DNA from: an uncultured Lachnospiraceae bacterium
GTDB lineage: Bacteria; Bacillota; Clostridia; Lachnospirales; Lachnospiraceae
Assembly (NCBI GenBank): GCA_947625465.1
Contig: CANQOK010000027.1
Location: 1 to 35,123, forward strand
DNA: 35,123 nucleotides
Direction of reading: 5' to 3'
Position 1 is the first letter of the stretch; every line of letters begins with the position of its first letter. The notes below the pieces were generated by a model, which was not told the origin of the DNA, ran no database searches, and was given only the letters and a program-made list of their open reading frames with translations. Position numbers and translations under genes: made by a program. Positions 28,114 through 34,785 of the stretch are shown piece after piece.

Positions 28114-28248
28114 TTAACATTTCCCCACTGTTATTCTTTTATTTTTTTCAATCTGGTTAATCAAAGCTATCCAAATTTTCGTATATTGGCTTTTTGTTAT
28201 CCCACCGTTTCTGAACACACTTTTGCAAATACCTTGTTTTTGTGCCAT
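28114..28248 (-). CDS. Small basic protein upstream of the serine recombinase
   Basis: A 44-residue ORF (starting MAQKQGICKSV, with RNGGITKSQYTKIWIALINQIEKNK) has a good GGGGTGA ribosome site before the ATG at 28248. I do not recognise the family. The pattern GxITKxQY followed by an amphipathic helix loosely resembles small SHOCT-like helical modules. It precedes the recombinase in the same direction by 72 bp, and 16-bp tandem repeats lie just upstream. Small basic proteins beside serine integrases can act as directionality factors or repressors; this is only a positional guess. A longer frame from 28341 has no ribosome site. Confidence 0.5.
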   Translation of the reverse strand: MAQKQGICKSVFRNGGITKSQYTKIWIALINQIEKNKRITVGKC

Positions 28249-28262
28249 AAATCTCACCCCTT

Positions 28263-28294
28263 CCATTTGCATGCTATTCCATTTGCATGCTATG
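28263..28294. repeat. Two tandem 16-bp repeats
   Basis: CCATTTGCATGCTATT (28263-28278) is directly followed by a copy (28279-28294) differing only in the last base. Each contains the palindrome GCATGC. They lie 15 bp upstream of the small ORF start and could be an operator or recombination accessory site. Confidence 0.6.
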
Positions 28295-28538
28295 CATCCA
28301 GCTTGTACTATATGCGACAATAGACATAGAAAAAACTGCATCTTCTACGCTGCAGCCTCTCCTATACCTACCCGCTTTTTCTCTGTGACAAATTTATCCC
28401 ATTTTAATAAAGGCATTCAGATGCCATCCGCCTCCTGGCGGAAACATATGTAGCCCGATGGGCTGCATCCCACAACTCAGGCTCAGTGGGCTGCGCGAAG
28501 TGAAGTATCATTATCGTTATCCCTTTATTTCATGGCAG

Positions 28539-28559
28539 ATAGGGTGCTGCCCTATTTTT
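28539..28559 (+). terminator. Small hairpin with U-tract
   Basis: ATAGGG and CCCTAT form a 6-bp stem with a 5-nt loop followed by TTTT on the plus strand. No plus-strand gene is seen upstream, so the role is uncertain. Confidence 0.3.
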
Positions 28560-28843
28560 CAAGCCGGCCAAAGGTAATACTGTCTTTCGTCTCGCTCGTT
28601 TCCGGATCCGGAAGGTCATGGCGTGCGCGCTTGCCGTGCTAATATAAAGGGGATTTTTGGCATTCTGAAATTTTCATTATGCAGTTGCCAACGTACATTA
28701 AATAATTCCAGATAGGATAATCCAAAACTATTTGTATATACTTATTATAGTTCTTTATTGTAACATTGTCAAACTATTTTGTTCTTATTTGGAACATTTT
28801 TTTCTTTTTTCTCTCATTATATTTACTAATTAAAAAAATATTG

Positions 28844-28849
28844 TATAAT
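28844..28849 (+). promoter_or_regulatory. -10 box candidate for the XRE regulator
   Basis: A perfect TATAAT lies 23 bp upstream of the ATG at 28873. The -35 is poor (TTTACT at 16 bp), and the local AT-richness lowers the weight of the match. Confidence 0.4.
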
Positions 28850-28872
28850 TAAAGTTATTAAGGAGAATTTAT

Positions 28873-29244
28873 ATGTTATTTAATGAACGATTACGACAGT
28901 TACGGATAGAAAAAAATATGACACAACAAGATTTATCCTGTGAAATATCTATCGGACGAGCATCCGTTTCTAAATATGAATCCGGTTTGATGTTTCCAGG
29001 CTATGATGTATTAGTAAGCTTATGTAGTTTTTTTGATGTAACATCTGATTATCTTTTAGGATTATCTGATATACGTGAGCATCACACTCAGGAACTAATA
29101 AATGATGATGAAAAAACATCCTTAAATTATTATCGAAGGTTATCCCGTGAGAGTCAGGATATAATTAAGGGACGAATGGTAGAATTATATCGAGAAGAAT
29201 GTTCCCAATCCAATGAACAATATAGCAAGCAGAAAACCGGATAA
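28873..29244 (+). CDS. XRE-family transcriptional regulator
   Basis: The 123-residue protein has an N-terminal helix-turn-helix of the Cro/CI type (LRQLRIEKNMTQQDLSCEISIGRASVSKYESGLMFPGYDVLVSLCSFFDVTSDYLLGL) and a short helical, charged C-terminal part. AAGGAG precedes the ATG. Such proteins repress mobile-element genes or act with small toxins. It stands alone, with AT-rich DNA upstream and a hairpin terminator downstream, and its codon use is more AT-rich than that of the ABC or mob genes. It probably belongs to a different element from the tyrosine-integrase unit. Confidence 0.85.
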   Translation: MLFNERLRQLRIEKNMTQQDLSCEISIGRASVSKYESGLMFPGYDVLVSLCSFFDVTSDYLLGLSDIREHHTQELINDDEKTSLNYYRRLSRESQDIIKGRMVELYREECSQSNEQYSKQKTG

Positions 29245-29265
29245 CATAATCCGGTTTCCGCTTGC
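29225..29265. other. Stem-loop over the end of the XRE gene
   Basis: AAACCGGAT and ATCCGGTTT form a perfect 9-bp stem with an outer GCAAGC/GCTTGC stem. No U-tract follows on the plus strand, so it may stabilise the mRNA 3' end rather than terminate. Confidence 0.45.
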
Positions 29266-29611
29266 GAAAAAACATAACATGTAAATGTTTAAGAAATAAG
29301 ACCATTTTCTGGTCTATTATTTTTAGCATTTAAAAGCTATAAATATAAGCTAATACTTTACTAGAGAAATGGAGTGGGACAAATTTGTCCTGAAGGTTGC
29401 TATGTGCAAACCGTACTTTGGATTTATCGAGTTTGAATAAATTGAAAAACTCTGAAAACCCAGTAATAATGCGGGTTTTCGGTGGTTCAAGAAGTCTTTT
29501 GATAACAATTTGATAACAGCCATACAAGAGCTATTATTCTTGTAATCCAATGGTTTATGGGTTACAGAATGATGAGAGGCGGCTTGCATGGCGAAAGAAA
29601 TCCATATTAGA
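29245..29611. other. Non-coding stretch with palindromes and direct repeats, possible element end
   Basis: No supported gene is seen. It contains a perfect 14-bp palindrome at 29377-29390 (GGACAAATTTGTCC). An 8-bp inverted repeat, GAAAACCC/GGGTTTTC, lies at 29454-29480. A near-tandem repeat, TTTGATAACA, occurs twice between 29499 and 29519. Such clusters are common near attachment sites or terminators of tyrosine-recombinase elements, and the integrase unit begins just to the right. The matching second end is not in the window. Confidence 0.4.
29299..29324 (+). terminator. Terminator after the XRE regulator
   Basis: AGACCA and TGGTCT form a 6-bp stem with loop TTTTC, followed by ATTATTTTT on the plus strand, 54 bp after the stop. 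Confidence 0.6.
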
Positions 29612-29655
29612 AAGCCCTTAGCTGTGGGTAATCACTCATAGCTAAGGGCTTTTTG
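29612..29655. terminator. Bidirectional hairpin terminator
   Basis: A 12-bp perfect stem (29612-29623 with 29640-29651) has a 16-nt loop. It is followed by TTTT on the plus strand and a weaker T-rich tail (TTTCT) on the minus strand. It lies about 10 bp past the stop of the minus-strand XRE gene. Confidence 0.65.
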
Positions 29656-29661
29656 TCGTTC

Positions 29662-30195
29662 TTATTCATCTTTTTTGAGCTTGTCCTGAAATGCCTCCAC
29701 CAGCGTATCGCTTAACTCCTGTGAAGGGACTTTCGCCCAAAGCTGCGTGGTATCGTATTTCGGATAGTAGTAACGCCAGCGGTCATAATCGTCCTTGCTG
29801 ATTTCACCGGCAGAAAGCTTGTCCGCCTGTTCTTTCCAGGCATAGAGCATTTGCAGCAGTTCATAAGCCTTTTTGCCCTTGTCTTTGTTGACTTTCAGGC
29901 AAACTTCCCCGTCCGCTTCGCTGACGGTCAGCCCATAAACATCTTCAAGGGTAAATAAGGTGTGCATAAGGCCGATCTGACTGTCAATGTCAGGAACATC
30001 AAGAGCCTGTGGGGAAACATCAAGCACCTGCGCCAGTGCAGCCGTTAAATCCGCTTTCGGTTTGCGGGAGCCGGTTTCATATTGCGCCAAACGCACATCG
30101 GCGCTCCTTTCGGGAAAGCCGACAGCCGTACCAAGATATTTTTGCGTCATACCACGCAGAAGCCTGAAAAAATGGATTCTCTCACCAATCGCCAT
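29662..30195 (-). CDS. XRE-family regulator of the integrase unit
   Basis: The 177-residue protein has an N-terminal helix-turn-helix (IHFFRLLRGMTQKYLGTAVGFPERSADVRLAQYETGSRKPKADLTAALAQVLDVSP). The C-terminal domain has beta-strand/helix character (EADGEVCLKVNKDKGKKAYELLQML) and a Trp/Tyr-rich stretch (WRYYYPKYDTTQLW). GAGGAG precedes the ATG at 30195. It is divergent from xis-int, and its promoter overlaps an inverted repeat, so it probably represses itself and the xis-int-mob operon. The ligand or trigger is unknown. Confidence 0.85.
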   Translation of the reverse strand: MAIGERIHFFRLLRGMTQKYLGTAVGFPERSADVRLAQYETGSRKPKADLTAALAQVLDVSPQALDVPDIDSQIGLMHTLFTLEDVYGLTVSEADGEVCLKVNKDKGKKAYELLQMLYAWKEQADKLSAGEISKDDYDRWRYYYPKYDTTQLWAKVPSQELSDTLVEAFQDKLKKDE

Positions 30196-30305
30196 AGTGT
30201 TTACACTCCTCGCTTATGTATCTGCAACCAGTATAAGAACCTGTCAAGCACCGGGTAGTATTTTCTGCGAAAATCTCCACCCTCTCCCGCTTGACAGAAC
30301 CTTGA

Positions 30306-30333
30306 ACTGGTCGCTAATCATTCTACGACCAGT
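30306..30333. promoter_or_regulatory. Inverted-repeat operator candidate at the regulator promoter
   Basis: Perfect 8-bp arms ACTGGTCG and CGACCAGT have a 12-bp spacer. The right arm overlaps the -10 box of the minus-strand regulator promoter. A part-copy, ACCAGTATA, occurs again near 30230. Confidence 0.55.
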
Positions 30334-30360
30334 ATAGCAGATATGCTTAGTGAAAGTCAA
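30331..30360 (-). promoter_or_regulatory. Promoter of the XRE regulator
   Basis: TTGACT (30360-30355) and TATACT (30336-30331) are 18 bp apart on the minus strand. The inverted repeat ACTGGTCG/CGACCAGT (30306-30313, 30326-30333) runs into the -10 box, as expected for an autorepressor site. Confidence 0.7.
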
Positions 30361-30403
30361 GAGAAAATAAAACAAAAACGTTTAATATTTTCTCCGAAAC
30401 CGC

Positions 30404-30432
30404 TTGACAAAAGCAAATATGATTAGTATAAT
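30404..30432 (+). promoter_or_regulatory. Promoter of the xis-int-mob operon
   Basis: A perfect TTGACA (30404-30409), a 17-bp spacer and a perfect TATAAT (30427-30432) are present. Transcription would start near 30439, leaving a leader of about 140 nt before xis. Confidence 0.85.
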
Positions 30433-30440
30433 GAAATAGC

Positions 30441-30460
30441 ATTAAGCAAATAAGCTTAAT
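30441..30460. promoter_or_regulatory. Operator candidate just downstream of the xis-int start site
   Basis: ATTAAGC and GCTTAAT form a perfect 7-bp inverted repeat with a 6-bp spacer, covering about +3 to +22. Binding here would block this strong promoter. Its sequence differs from the repeat at 30306-30333. Confidence 0.5.
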
Positions 30461-30485
30461 TAAATACCCGTCGTGCGTCACGGTA

Positions 30486-30548
30486 ATGGCGTACCCGCCC
30501 GGGCAAATCGGAAGGCGGCAAGAAAGTATTCCGACACGAAATAAATGA
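30486..30548 (+). CDS. Possible 20-codon leader peptide upstream of xis
   Basis: An ATG-started frame of 20 codons (MAYPPGQIGRRQESI...) ends 30 bp before xis, within the long leader. The ribosome site is weak (ACGGT). It may be a regulatory leader peptide or just chance. Confidence 0.25.
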   Translation: MAYPPGQIGRRQESIPTRNK

Positions 30549-30578
30549 AATTGAAAAACAGAAGGGAAGGTGATTTTT

Positions 30579-30767
30579 ATGGAAAACAGGTTTATCCGTG
30601 CCGATGATGTGGCGCAGGAACTGAATGTATCCAAGCCCTATGCCTATAAGCTCATCAGAAAGCTGAACGAGGAACTGAAAGCGAAGGGATTTATTACGAT
30701 TGCGGGGCGTGTCAACCGCCAGTATTTTTATGAAAGGCTCTACGGAGCCGGAAAGGAGAAGGAATAA
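30579..30767 (+). CDS. Small helix-turn-helix protein, putative excisionase
   Basis: The 62-residue protein has a winged-helix/HTH layout (RADDVAQELNVSKPYAYKLIRKLNEELKAKGF) and a C-terminal basic/aromatic part (AGRVNRQYFYERLYG). This form is common immediately before tyrosine integrases in Firmicute elements, where it acts as excisionase or integrase regulator. GGAAGGTG precedes the ATG at 30579; a GTG at 30570 is less likely. Its TAA stop overlaps the integrase ATG by 1 bp (TAATG), so the two are translated together. Confidence 0.8.
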   Translation: MENRFIRADDVAQELNVSKPYAYKLIRKLNEELKAKGFITIAGRVNRQYFYERLYGAGKEKE

Positions 30768-31858
30768 TGCCGGTATTTAAAAATGAGGACAATGGTACTT
30801 GGTATGTGATGGCAAGGTATGTGAACTGGAAAGGCGAGCGCAAGCAGAAATGTAAGCGTGGTTTTGCCACAAAGAAAGAAGCGCAGGAATGGGAGCGGAT
30901 GTTCCAGTTACAGAATTCCTCTGACCTTGATATGAGTTTTGAGGCATTTACGGAACTGTATATCCGAGATGTGAAAAACCGTCTGAAGGAAAACACCTGG
31001 CTGACGAAGGAGCATATTATCCGCACGAAGATACTGCCCTTTTTCGGTAAGCTGAAAATCAGCGAGATTTCCACAAAGGAGATCATCACTTGGCAGAACG
31101 AAATGCTTGCCTACCGTGACGAGAAGAAAAAGCCGTACTCACAGACCTATTTGAAAACGCTGCACAATCAGCTTTCCGCTATCTTCAACCATGCTGTGCG
31201 CTACTTCGAGCTGCGTTCTAATCCCGCCGCAAAGGTGGGGAATATGGGAAGCGAGGAACACAGGGAAATGCTGTTCTGGACGAAAGAAGAATACAAGAAG
31301 TTTGCCTTTGAGATGATGGATAAGCCTGTTTCCTTTTACGCCTTTGAAATGCTCTACTGGTGCGGTATTCGTGAGGGGGAGCTGCTGGCGCTGACTCCCG
31401 CTGATTTCGATTTTGACAAAGAAACGGTCACGATCAACAAGTCCTATCAGTGTCTGCACGGGGAAGATGTAATTACTACACCTAAAACAAAGAAAAGCAA
31501 CCGCACCATTAAAATGCCGCATTTTCTCTGCGAGGAAATGCAGGAATATCTCGGTATGCTCTACGGTCTTAAAAAGAAAGACCGTATTTTCACGGTGACA
31601 AAAAGCTATCTTCATCACGAGATGGACAGAGGGGCGAAAGCCGCAGGCGTAAAGCGTATCCGCATTCACGACCTTCGTCACAGCCACATCAGTTTGCTGA
31701 TTGATATGGGATTCTCTGCGGTGGCGATTGCTGACCGTGTGGGACACGAGAGCATTGAAATCACCTATCAGTACGCTCATCTGTTCCCGTCCAAACAGAC
31801 GGAAATGGCGGAGCGATTAGACGACTTAGGGAAAGGAGATTTTGAAAATGTCAGCTAA
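30767..31858 (+). CDS. int: Tyrosine recombinase (integrase)
   Basis: The 363-residue protein has an N-terminal arm-binding region (NGTWYVMARYVNWKGERKQKCKRGFATKKEA), a SAM-like core-binding domain (about 60-165) and a catalytic domain. The full active-site set is visible: Arg202 (GIREGE), His301 and Arg304 (HDLRH), His327 (VGHES) and Tyr336 (TYQYAHLF). It matches the Tn916-type phage-integrase family in length and order. It should integrate and excise the unit that carries the mob genes. The end overlaps the MobC-like start by 11 bp. The presence of integrase ahead of mob genes in one operon links excision with transfer. Confidence 0.93.
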   Translation: MPVFKNEDNGTWYVMARYVNWKGERKQKCKRGFATKKEAQEWERMFQLQNSSDLDMSFEAFTELYIRDVKNRLKENTWLTKEHIIRTKILPFFGKLKISEISTKEIITWQNEMLAYRDEKKKPYSQTYLKTLHNQLSAIFNHAVRYFELRSNPAAKVGNMGSEEHREMLFWTKEEYKKFAFEMMDKPVSFYAFEMLYWCGIREGELLALTPADFDFDKETVTINKSYQCLHGEDVITTPKTKKSNRTIKMPHFLCEEMQEYLGMLYGLKKKDRIFTVTKSYLHHEMDRGAKAAGVKRIRIHDLRHSHISLLIDMGFSAVAIADRVGHESIEITYQYAHLFPSKQTEMAERLDDLGKGDFENVS

Positions 31859-32180
31859 GAACAGAGACAACAAAAATCGTTGGAGAAACATCACAGTAGG
31901 GTTTCGAGTATCGCCCGAAGAGAATGAACTCATTAACAAGGCGGTTGCCTTATCGGGATTGCCGAAGCAGGAATACTGCTACCGCCGCTGCCTGAATCAG
32001 GATGTGGTGGTACAGGGTAATCCGAGGGTGTATAAAGCTCTTAAAACAGAGCTTGCCGCCGTCCTTGCGGAGCTGCAAAGGATTGAAGCGGGAAACGGCA
32101 TAGATGAGGAACTGCTCAATGTCATTGAACTAATCGCTGTCATTCTCGGCGGCTTGAAAGGAGAGGAACAGGATGAATAA
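31848..32180 (+). CDS. MobC-like relaxosome accessory protein
   Basis: The 110-residue protein has an N-terminal basic stretch (SAKNRDNKNRWRN), then a ribbon-helix-helix-like start (ITVGFRVSPEENELINKAVALSGLPKQEYCYRRCLNQ) and a helical C-terminus. This form is typical of MobC/relaxosome proteins, which bind oriT and help the relaxase. AAAGGAG lies 8 bp before the ATG at 31848; a TTG six bases upstream is an alternative. It overlaps both neighbours slightly, so the operon is tightly coupled. The family call rests on pattern and context. Confidence 0.7.
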   Translation: MSAKNRDNKNRWRNITVGFRVSPEENELINKAVALSGLPKQEYCYRRCLNQDVVVQGNPRVYKALKTELAAVLAELQRIEAGNGIDEELLNVIELIAVILGGLKGEEQDE

Positions 32181-32319
32181 GCAAAAAGAAATGACCGCCC
32201 GAACATCATCTGTTGACGCAGATGATAGGCAGTCACTCCATGTAACTAATCACAGTATAGCCAATCAAAACGGAAATATCAATGCTTTTCTTCTGAAAGG
32301 CGGTGGTATGAATGGCTGA
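32173..32319 (+). CDS. Small hypothetical protein between MobC-like and the ATPase
   Basis: A 48-codon ORF (starting MNKQKEMTARTSS and ending LLKGGGMNG) overlaps the preceding gene by 8 bp and the following ATPase start by 8 bp. A GGAGAGG ribosome site precedes the ATG. The overlaps at both ends argue for a real, translationally coupled gene. It is polar, with no recognisable domain. Confidence 0.55.
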   Translation: MNKQKEMTARTSSVDADDRQSLHVTNHSIANQNGNINAFLLKGGGMNG

Positions 32320-33274
32320 ACTGAAAATTATCAGCATGGATGAAGTGCAGAGCAAGGAAGTAAACTGGCTTTGGTATCCATATATTCCATACGGAAAAAT
32401 CACAATCATCCAAGGCGATCCCGGTGAAGGCAAGACAACTTTGGCGTTAAGGCTTGCGGCGCTTCTCTCCAAAGGAGAGGCGCTACCCTACGACGATACC
32501 GAGCGTGAGGCTGTAAGAATTATCTATCAAACGGCTGAGGACGGACTGGAAGATACCATTAAGCCGAGACTGGAAGCTGCTGAGGCAGACTGTACTCAAA
32601 TCAAAGTCATAGACGAATCGGAAGCCGCACTCAGTATGCTTGATGAACGCATTGAAAAGGCAATCATAGAAGTCGGATCAAGGGTGGTAATCCTTGATCC
32701 GATTCAGGCGTATGTGGGTGCGAATATCAATATGAACAACGCCAATGAAGTCCGTAATGTGATGGCGCAGCTTGGACGGATCGCAGAAAAATATGACTGC
32801 GCTATTCTGCTGGTCGGTCATATGAACAAGGGCAGCGGAAATAAATCGTCCTATCGTGGGCTTGGCTCCATTGACTTTCAGGCTTCGGCACGAAGTGTTT
32901 TGATTGTCGGCAGAATTAAAGACAATCCGCAGATCAGGGTGATGGTGCAGGACAAGTCCTCCCTTGCCCCTGAAGGCGAGCCGATTGCTTTTGAGCTGGA
33001 TAAGGAAAACGGCTTTCGCTGGATCGGTCATTATGATATATCGGTGGACGATTTACTCAGCGGGATTCCAAGAGAAAAGAAATCTGAACAGGCAGAAAAT
33101 CTTATCCTTGAATATCTTTCAAAGGGCAAATATCCGCAGAAGGAGCTGGTAAAGAAAGCACAGGCGATTGGTATCTCCAAGCGTGTGCTGGACGAGGCGA
33201 AGAAGGCGCTGAATGTCCGATCTCTCAAAGAGGGTAGTCAGTGGTACTGGGAGCTTTCCGAAAAAACGGAGTGA
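32312..33274 (+). CDS. RecA-like AAA ATPase, RepA-type helicase of a mobilizable element
   Basis: The 320-residue protein has Walker A GDPGEGKTT (35-43) and Walker B VVILDPIQAYVGAN. A motif region LLVGHMNKGSGNKSSYRGLGSIDFQASARSVLIVG is characteristic of the RepA/hexameric replicative helicase group (AAA_25). The C-terminal third looks like a winged helix (EQAENLILEYLSKGKYPQKELVKKA). Such proteins occur in mobilizable elements, where they may support replication of the excised circle or plasmid-like maintenance. It follows int-mobC directly and precedes the oriT-like region and relaxase. Confidence 0.85.
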   Translation: MAELKIISMDEVQSKEVNWLWYPYIPYGKITIIQGDPGEGKTTLALRLAALLSKGEALPYDDTEREAVRIIYQTAEDGLEDTIKPRLEAAEADCTQIKVIDESEAALSMLDERIEKAIIEVGSRVVILDPIQAYVGANINMNNANEVRNVMAQLGRIAEKYDCAILLVGHMNKGSGNKSSYRGLGSIDFQASARSVLIVGRIKDNPQIRVMVQDKSSLAPEGEPIAFELDKENGFRWIGHYDISVDDLLSGIPREKKSEQAENLILEYLSKGKYPQKELVKKAQAIGISKRVLDEAKKALNVRSLKEGSQWYWELSEKTE

Positions 33275-33281
33275 GGTTTTT

Positions 33282-33480
33282 CAAGGTTGCAACATTGCAA
33301 AAGCTGGCATACCTGCAACCTTGCAATGTTCCTTTTTCGGGAAGTGATAAAGTTTGGTGGAGAGTGCAGAGAGCACCTTTTCAAAGGTGTTCTTTGCCCC
33401 TCGGAGAGCCCACGACATCTTTGCAACCGTCAGGTTGAAAGTGTCATAATGGGTTACGCACTTTGAAAAAGGTGCGTAAC
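33282..33480. other. oriT-like inverted-repeat region upstream of the relaxase
   Basis: The gap between ATPase and relaxase carries several perfect inverted repeats. CAAGGTTGCA/TGCAACCTTG (33282-33291, 33314-33323) is interleaved with AACATTGCAA/TTGCAATGTT (33291-33300, 33321-33330). CACCTTT/AAAGGTG lies at 33374-33389, and CAACC/GGTTG lies at 33423-33436. GTTACGCAC/GTGCGTAAC (33453-33461, 33472-33480) has a 10-nt loop. MobV relaxases usually nick next to such a hairpin upstream of their gene, so the last repeat is the best oriT candidate. The nick site is not identified. Confidence 0.6.
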
Positions 33481-33522
33481 TGCACTTCCCCACAGTATCG
33501 CAAAACGAAGGGAGGGATACGA

Positions 33523-34776
33523 ATGCCGAAGGGAGATTTCAGCGTTGCCCGTATAGAAAAGCGGACGAGAGCGAGCGTCGGAAAGTTTGAACGGCACATT
33601 GAGCGAAAAAATGAAAGCTATGAAAATATGAATGTTGATCTTTCCCGCACGCCGATGAATGTTCACTTTCAAAGCTGCGGCGAGCTGACCTACAACGAAC
33701 ATCTGGACAGGCTGATTGCAGACGGGACGGTCTCCTTAAAGGGGCTGAAAGCGGATGCAACGGTCTTTAACGAGATGATATTGGATGTGAATACTGACTA
33801 CTTCGAGAGAAACGGCGGTTATGATTTCGCCTGCCGATTCTATGAAGAAGCGTTCCATTTTGCAGAAAAACTCTATGGAAAAGACAATATTATTTCCGCA
33901 GTCATGCACGCTGATGAGCTGAATATCGCTATGACTGAAAAGTACGGAAAGCCGATTTATCACTACCATCTGCATATTATGGCGCTGCCTGTGGTGGACA
34001 AAGAAGTGCGTTGGTCGAAACGCTGTAAAGATCCGGCGCTGGTAGGAACTGTGAAAGAGGTGATTCATCAAGTCAGCCATTCAAAGAAATGGAAATCAGA
34101 AAAAGCGTTGGACGAAAGCGGAAATCCCGTACTAAATAGTAAGGGGAAACCTGTCTACCGTGCTTCATATAGCATTTTACAGGATAAGTTTTACGAATAT
34201 ATGAAGGACGCAGGATTTGAGGGTTTTGACCGTGGCGAGCGAGGAAGTACAGCAGAAAACTTGACTTCGCTTGGGTACAAAATCCAGCAGGACGAAAAAA
34301 GGCTGGCAGATATTGAACAGAGAATTGCCGCTGAGCAAGTCCGATATAACGACAATCACAAGGCGTTTATGACCTTTGCGGAGATTGACAGCTCAGGCAA
34401 AAAGTCCTTCACGGGCAAATACACGGTATCGGCTGGGGACTACGAAAAGCTGACAACGCTGGCAAAGCGCAGTTACTCGGCGGAATCTGAAGCGCAGCGG
34501 TTGAGAGAGGAAAATGGTAGACTGTCCCGTCAAATATGGTCGCTGCAAAGCGAGGTTTCAAAGTTAAGAACTGCGCTGCGGGAATTGACCGAAAAGTGCA
34601 GACCGTACCTTGAGGCATTAAAGATAGCGCCGCAAAAGGTCAAGGAGTTTATCAGCGGTATTCTTGAAAAATTCAAAAAGCAGGAAAAAAGCATTTATTA
34701 TGAGCCGATTTCGGCTCTTGAACAACAGTCATCTGAGCGTGGAAAACGCTCTAAAAATAAAGATTACGAAAGGTAG
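33523..34776 (+). CDS. mobV: MobV-family relaxase (plasmid recombination/mobilization protein)
   Basis: The 417-residue protein has the N-terminal Mob/Pre pattern (ARIEKRTRASVGKFERHIERKNESYENMNVD). The metal-binding histidine motif HADE followed by YHYHLHIMALP (about residues 147-175) is also present. These correspond to the Mob_Pre relaxase motifs that nick oriT and lead single-strand transfer. The C-terminal half is a long coiled coil (LAKRSYSAESEAQRLREENGRLSRQIWSLQSEVSKLRTALRELTEK). The start at 33523 has GGGAGGG; an in-frame ATG at 33463 lies inside the oriT hairpin. No type IV secretion genes are seen, so transfer would need a helper element. Confidence 0.9.
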   Translation: MPKGDFSVARIEKRTRASVGKFERHIERKNESYENMNVDLSRTPMNVHFQSCGELTYNEHLDRLIADGTVSLKGLKADATVFNEMILDVNTDYFERNGGYDFACRFYEEAFHFAEKLYGKDNIISAVMHADELNIAMTEKYGKPIYHYHLHIMALPVVDKEVRWSKRCKDPALVGTVKEVIHQVSHSKKWKSEKALDESGNPVLNSKGKPVYRASYSILQDKFYEYMKDAGFEGFDRGERGSTAENLTSLGYKIQQDEKRLADIEQRIAAEQVRYNDNHKAFMTFAEIDSSGKKSFTGKYTVSAGDYEKLTTLAKRSYSAESEAQRLREENGRLSRQIWSLQSEVSKLRTALRELTEKCRPYLEALKIAPQKVKEFISGILEKFKKQEKSIYYEPISALEQQSSERGKRSKNKDYER

Positions 34777-34785
34777 GAAAAGACA

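Larger units (their letters stand above)
28342..28872. other. 531-bp non-coding stretch with palindromes, then AT-rich DNA
   Basis: No supported ORF is found. The left half is GC-richer and holds small inverted repeats: AGCCC/GGGCT near 28453, a CCCAC/GTGGG pair around 28470-28490, a 6-bp stem followed by T-run at 28539-28559, and a perfect 14-bp palindrome centred on GGATCC at 28600-28613. From about 28640 the DNA is strongly AT-rich up to the XRE gene. It looks like remnant or end sequence of a mobile element rather than a gene. Confidence 0.5.

Noticed and set aside
28263-28294. Tandem 16-bp repeats as a CRISPR array
   Set aside because: Only two adjoining units with no spacers and no cas genes.
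28292-28330. TTGTACT near 28302 as the right att site matching the left junction
   Set aside because: The shared heptamer is in the opposite orientation relative to cotJC and no cotJC 5' sequence follows it.
29330-29589. Two overlapping minus-strand ORFs of 65 and 79 residues
   Set aside because: No ribosome site or domain; they cross palindromes and the hairpin region.
33241-33438. 65-residue plus-strand ORF after the ATPase
   Set aside because: It starts inside the end of the ATPase gene and reads through the inverted-repeat region; composition is not protein-like.
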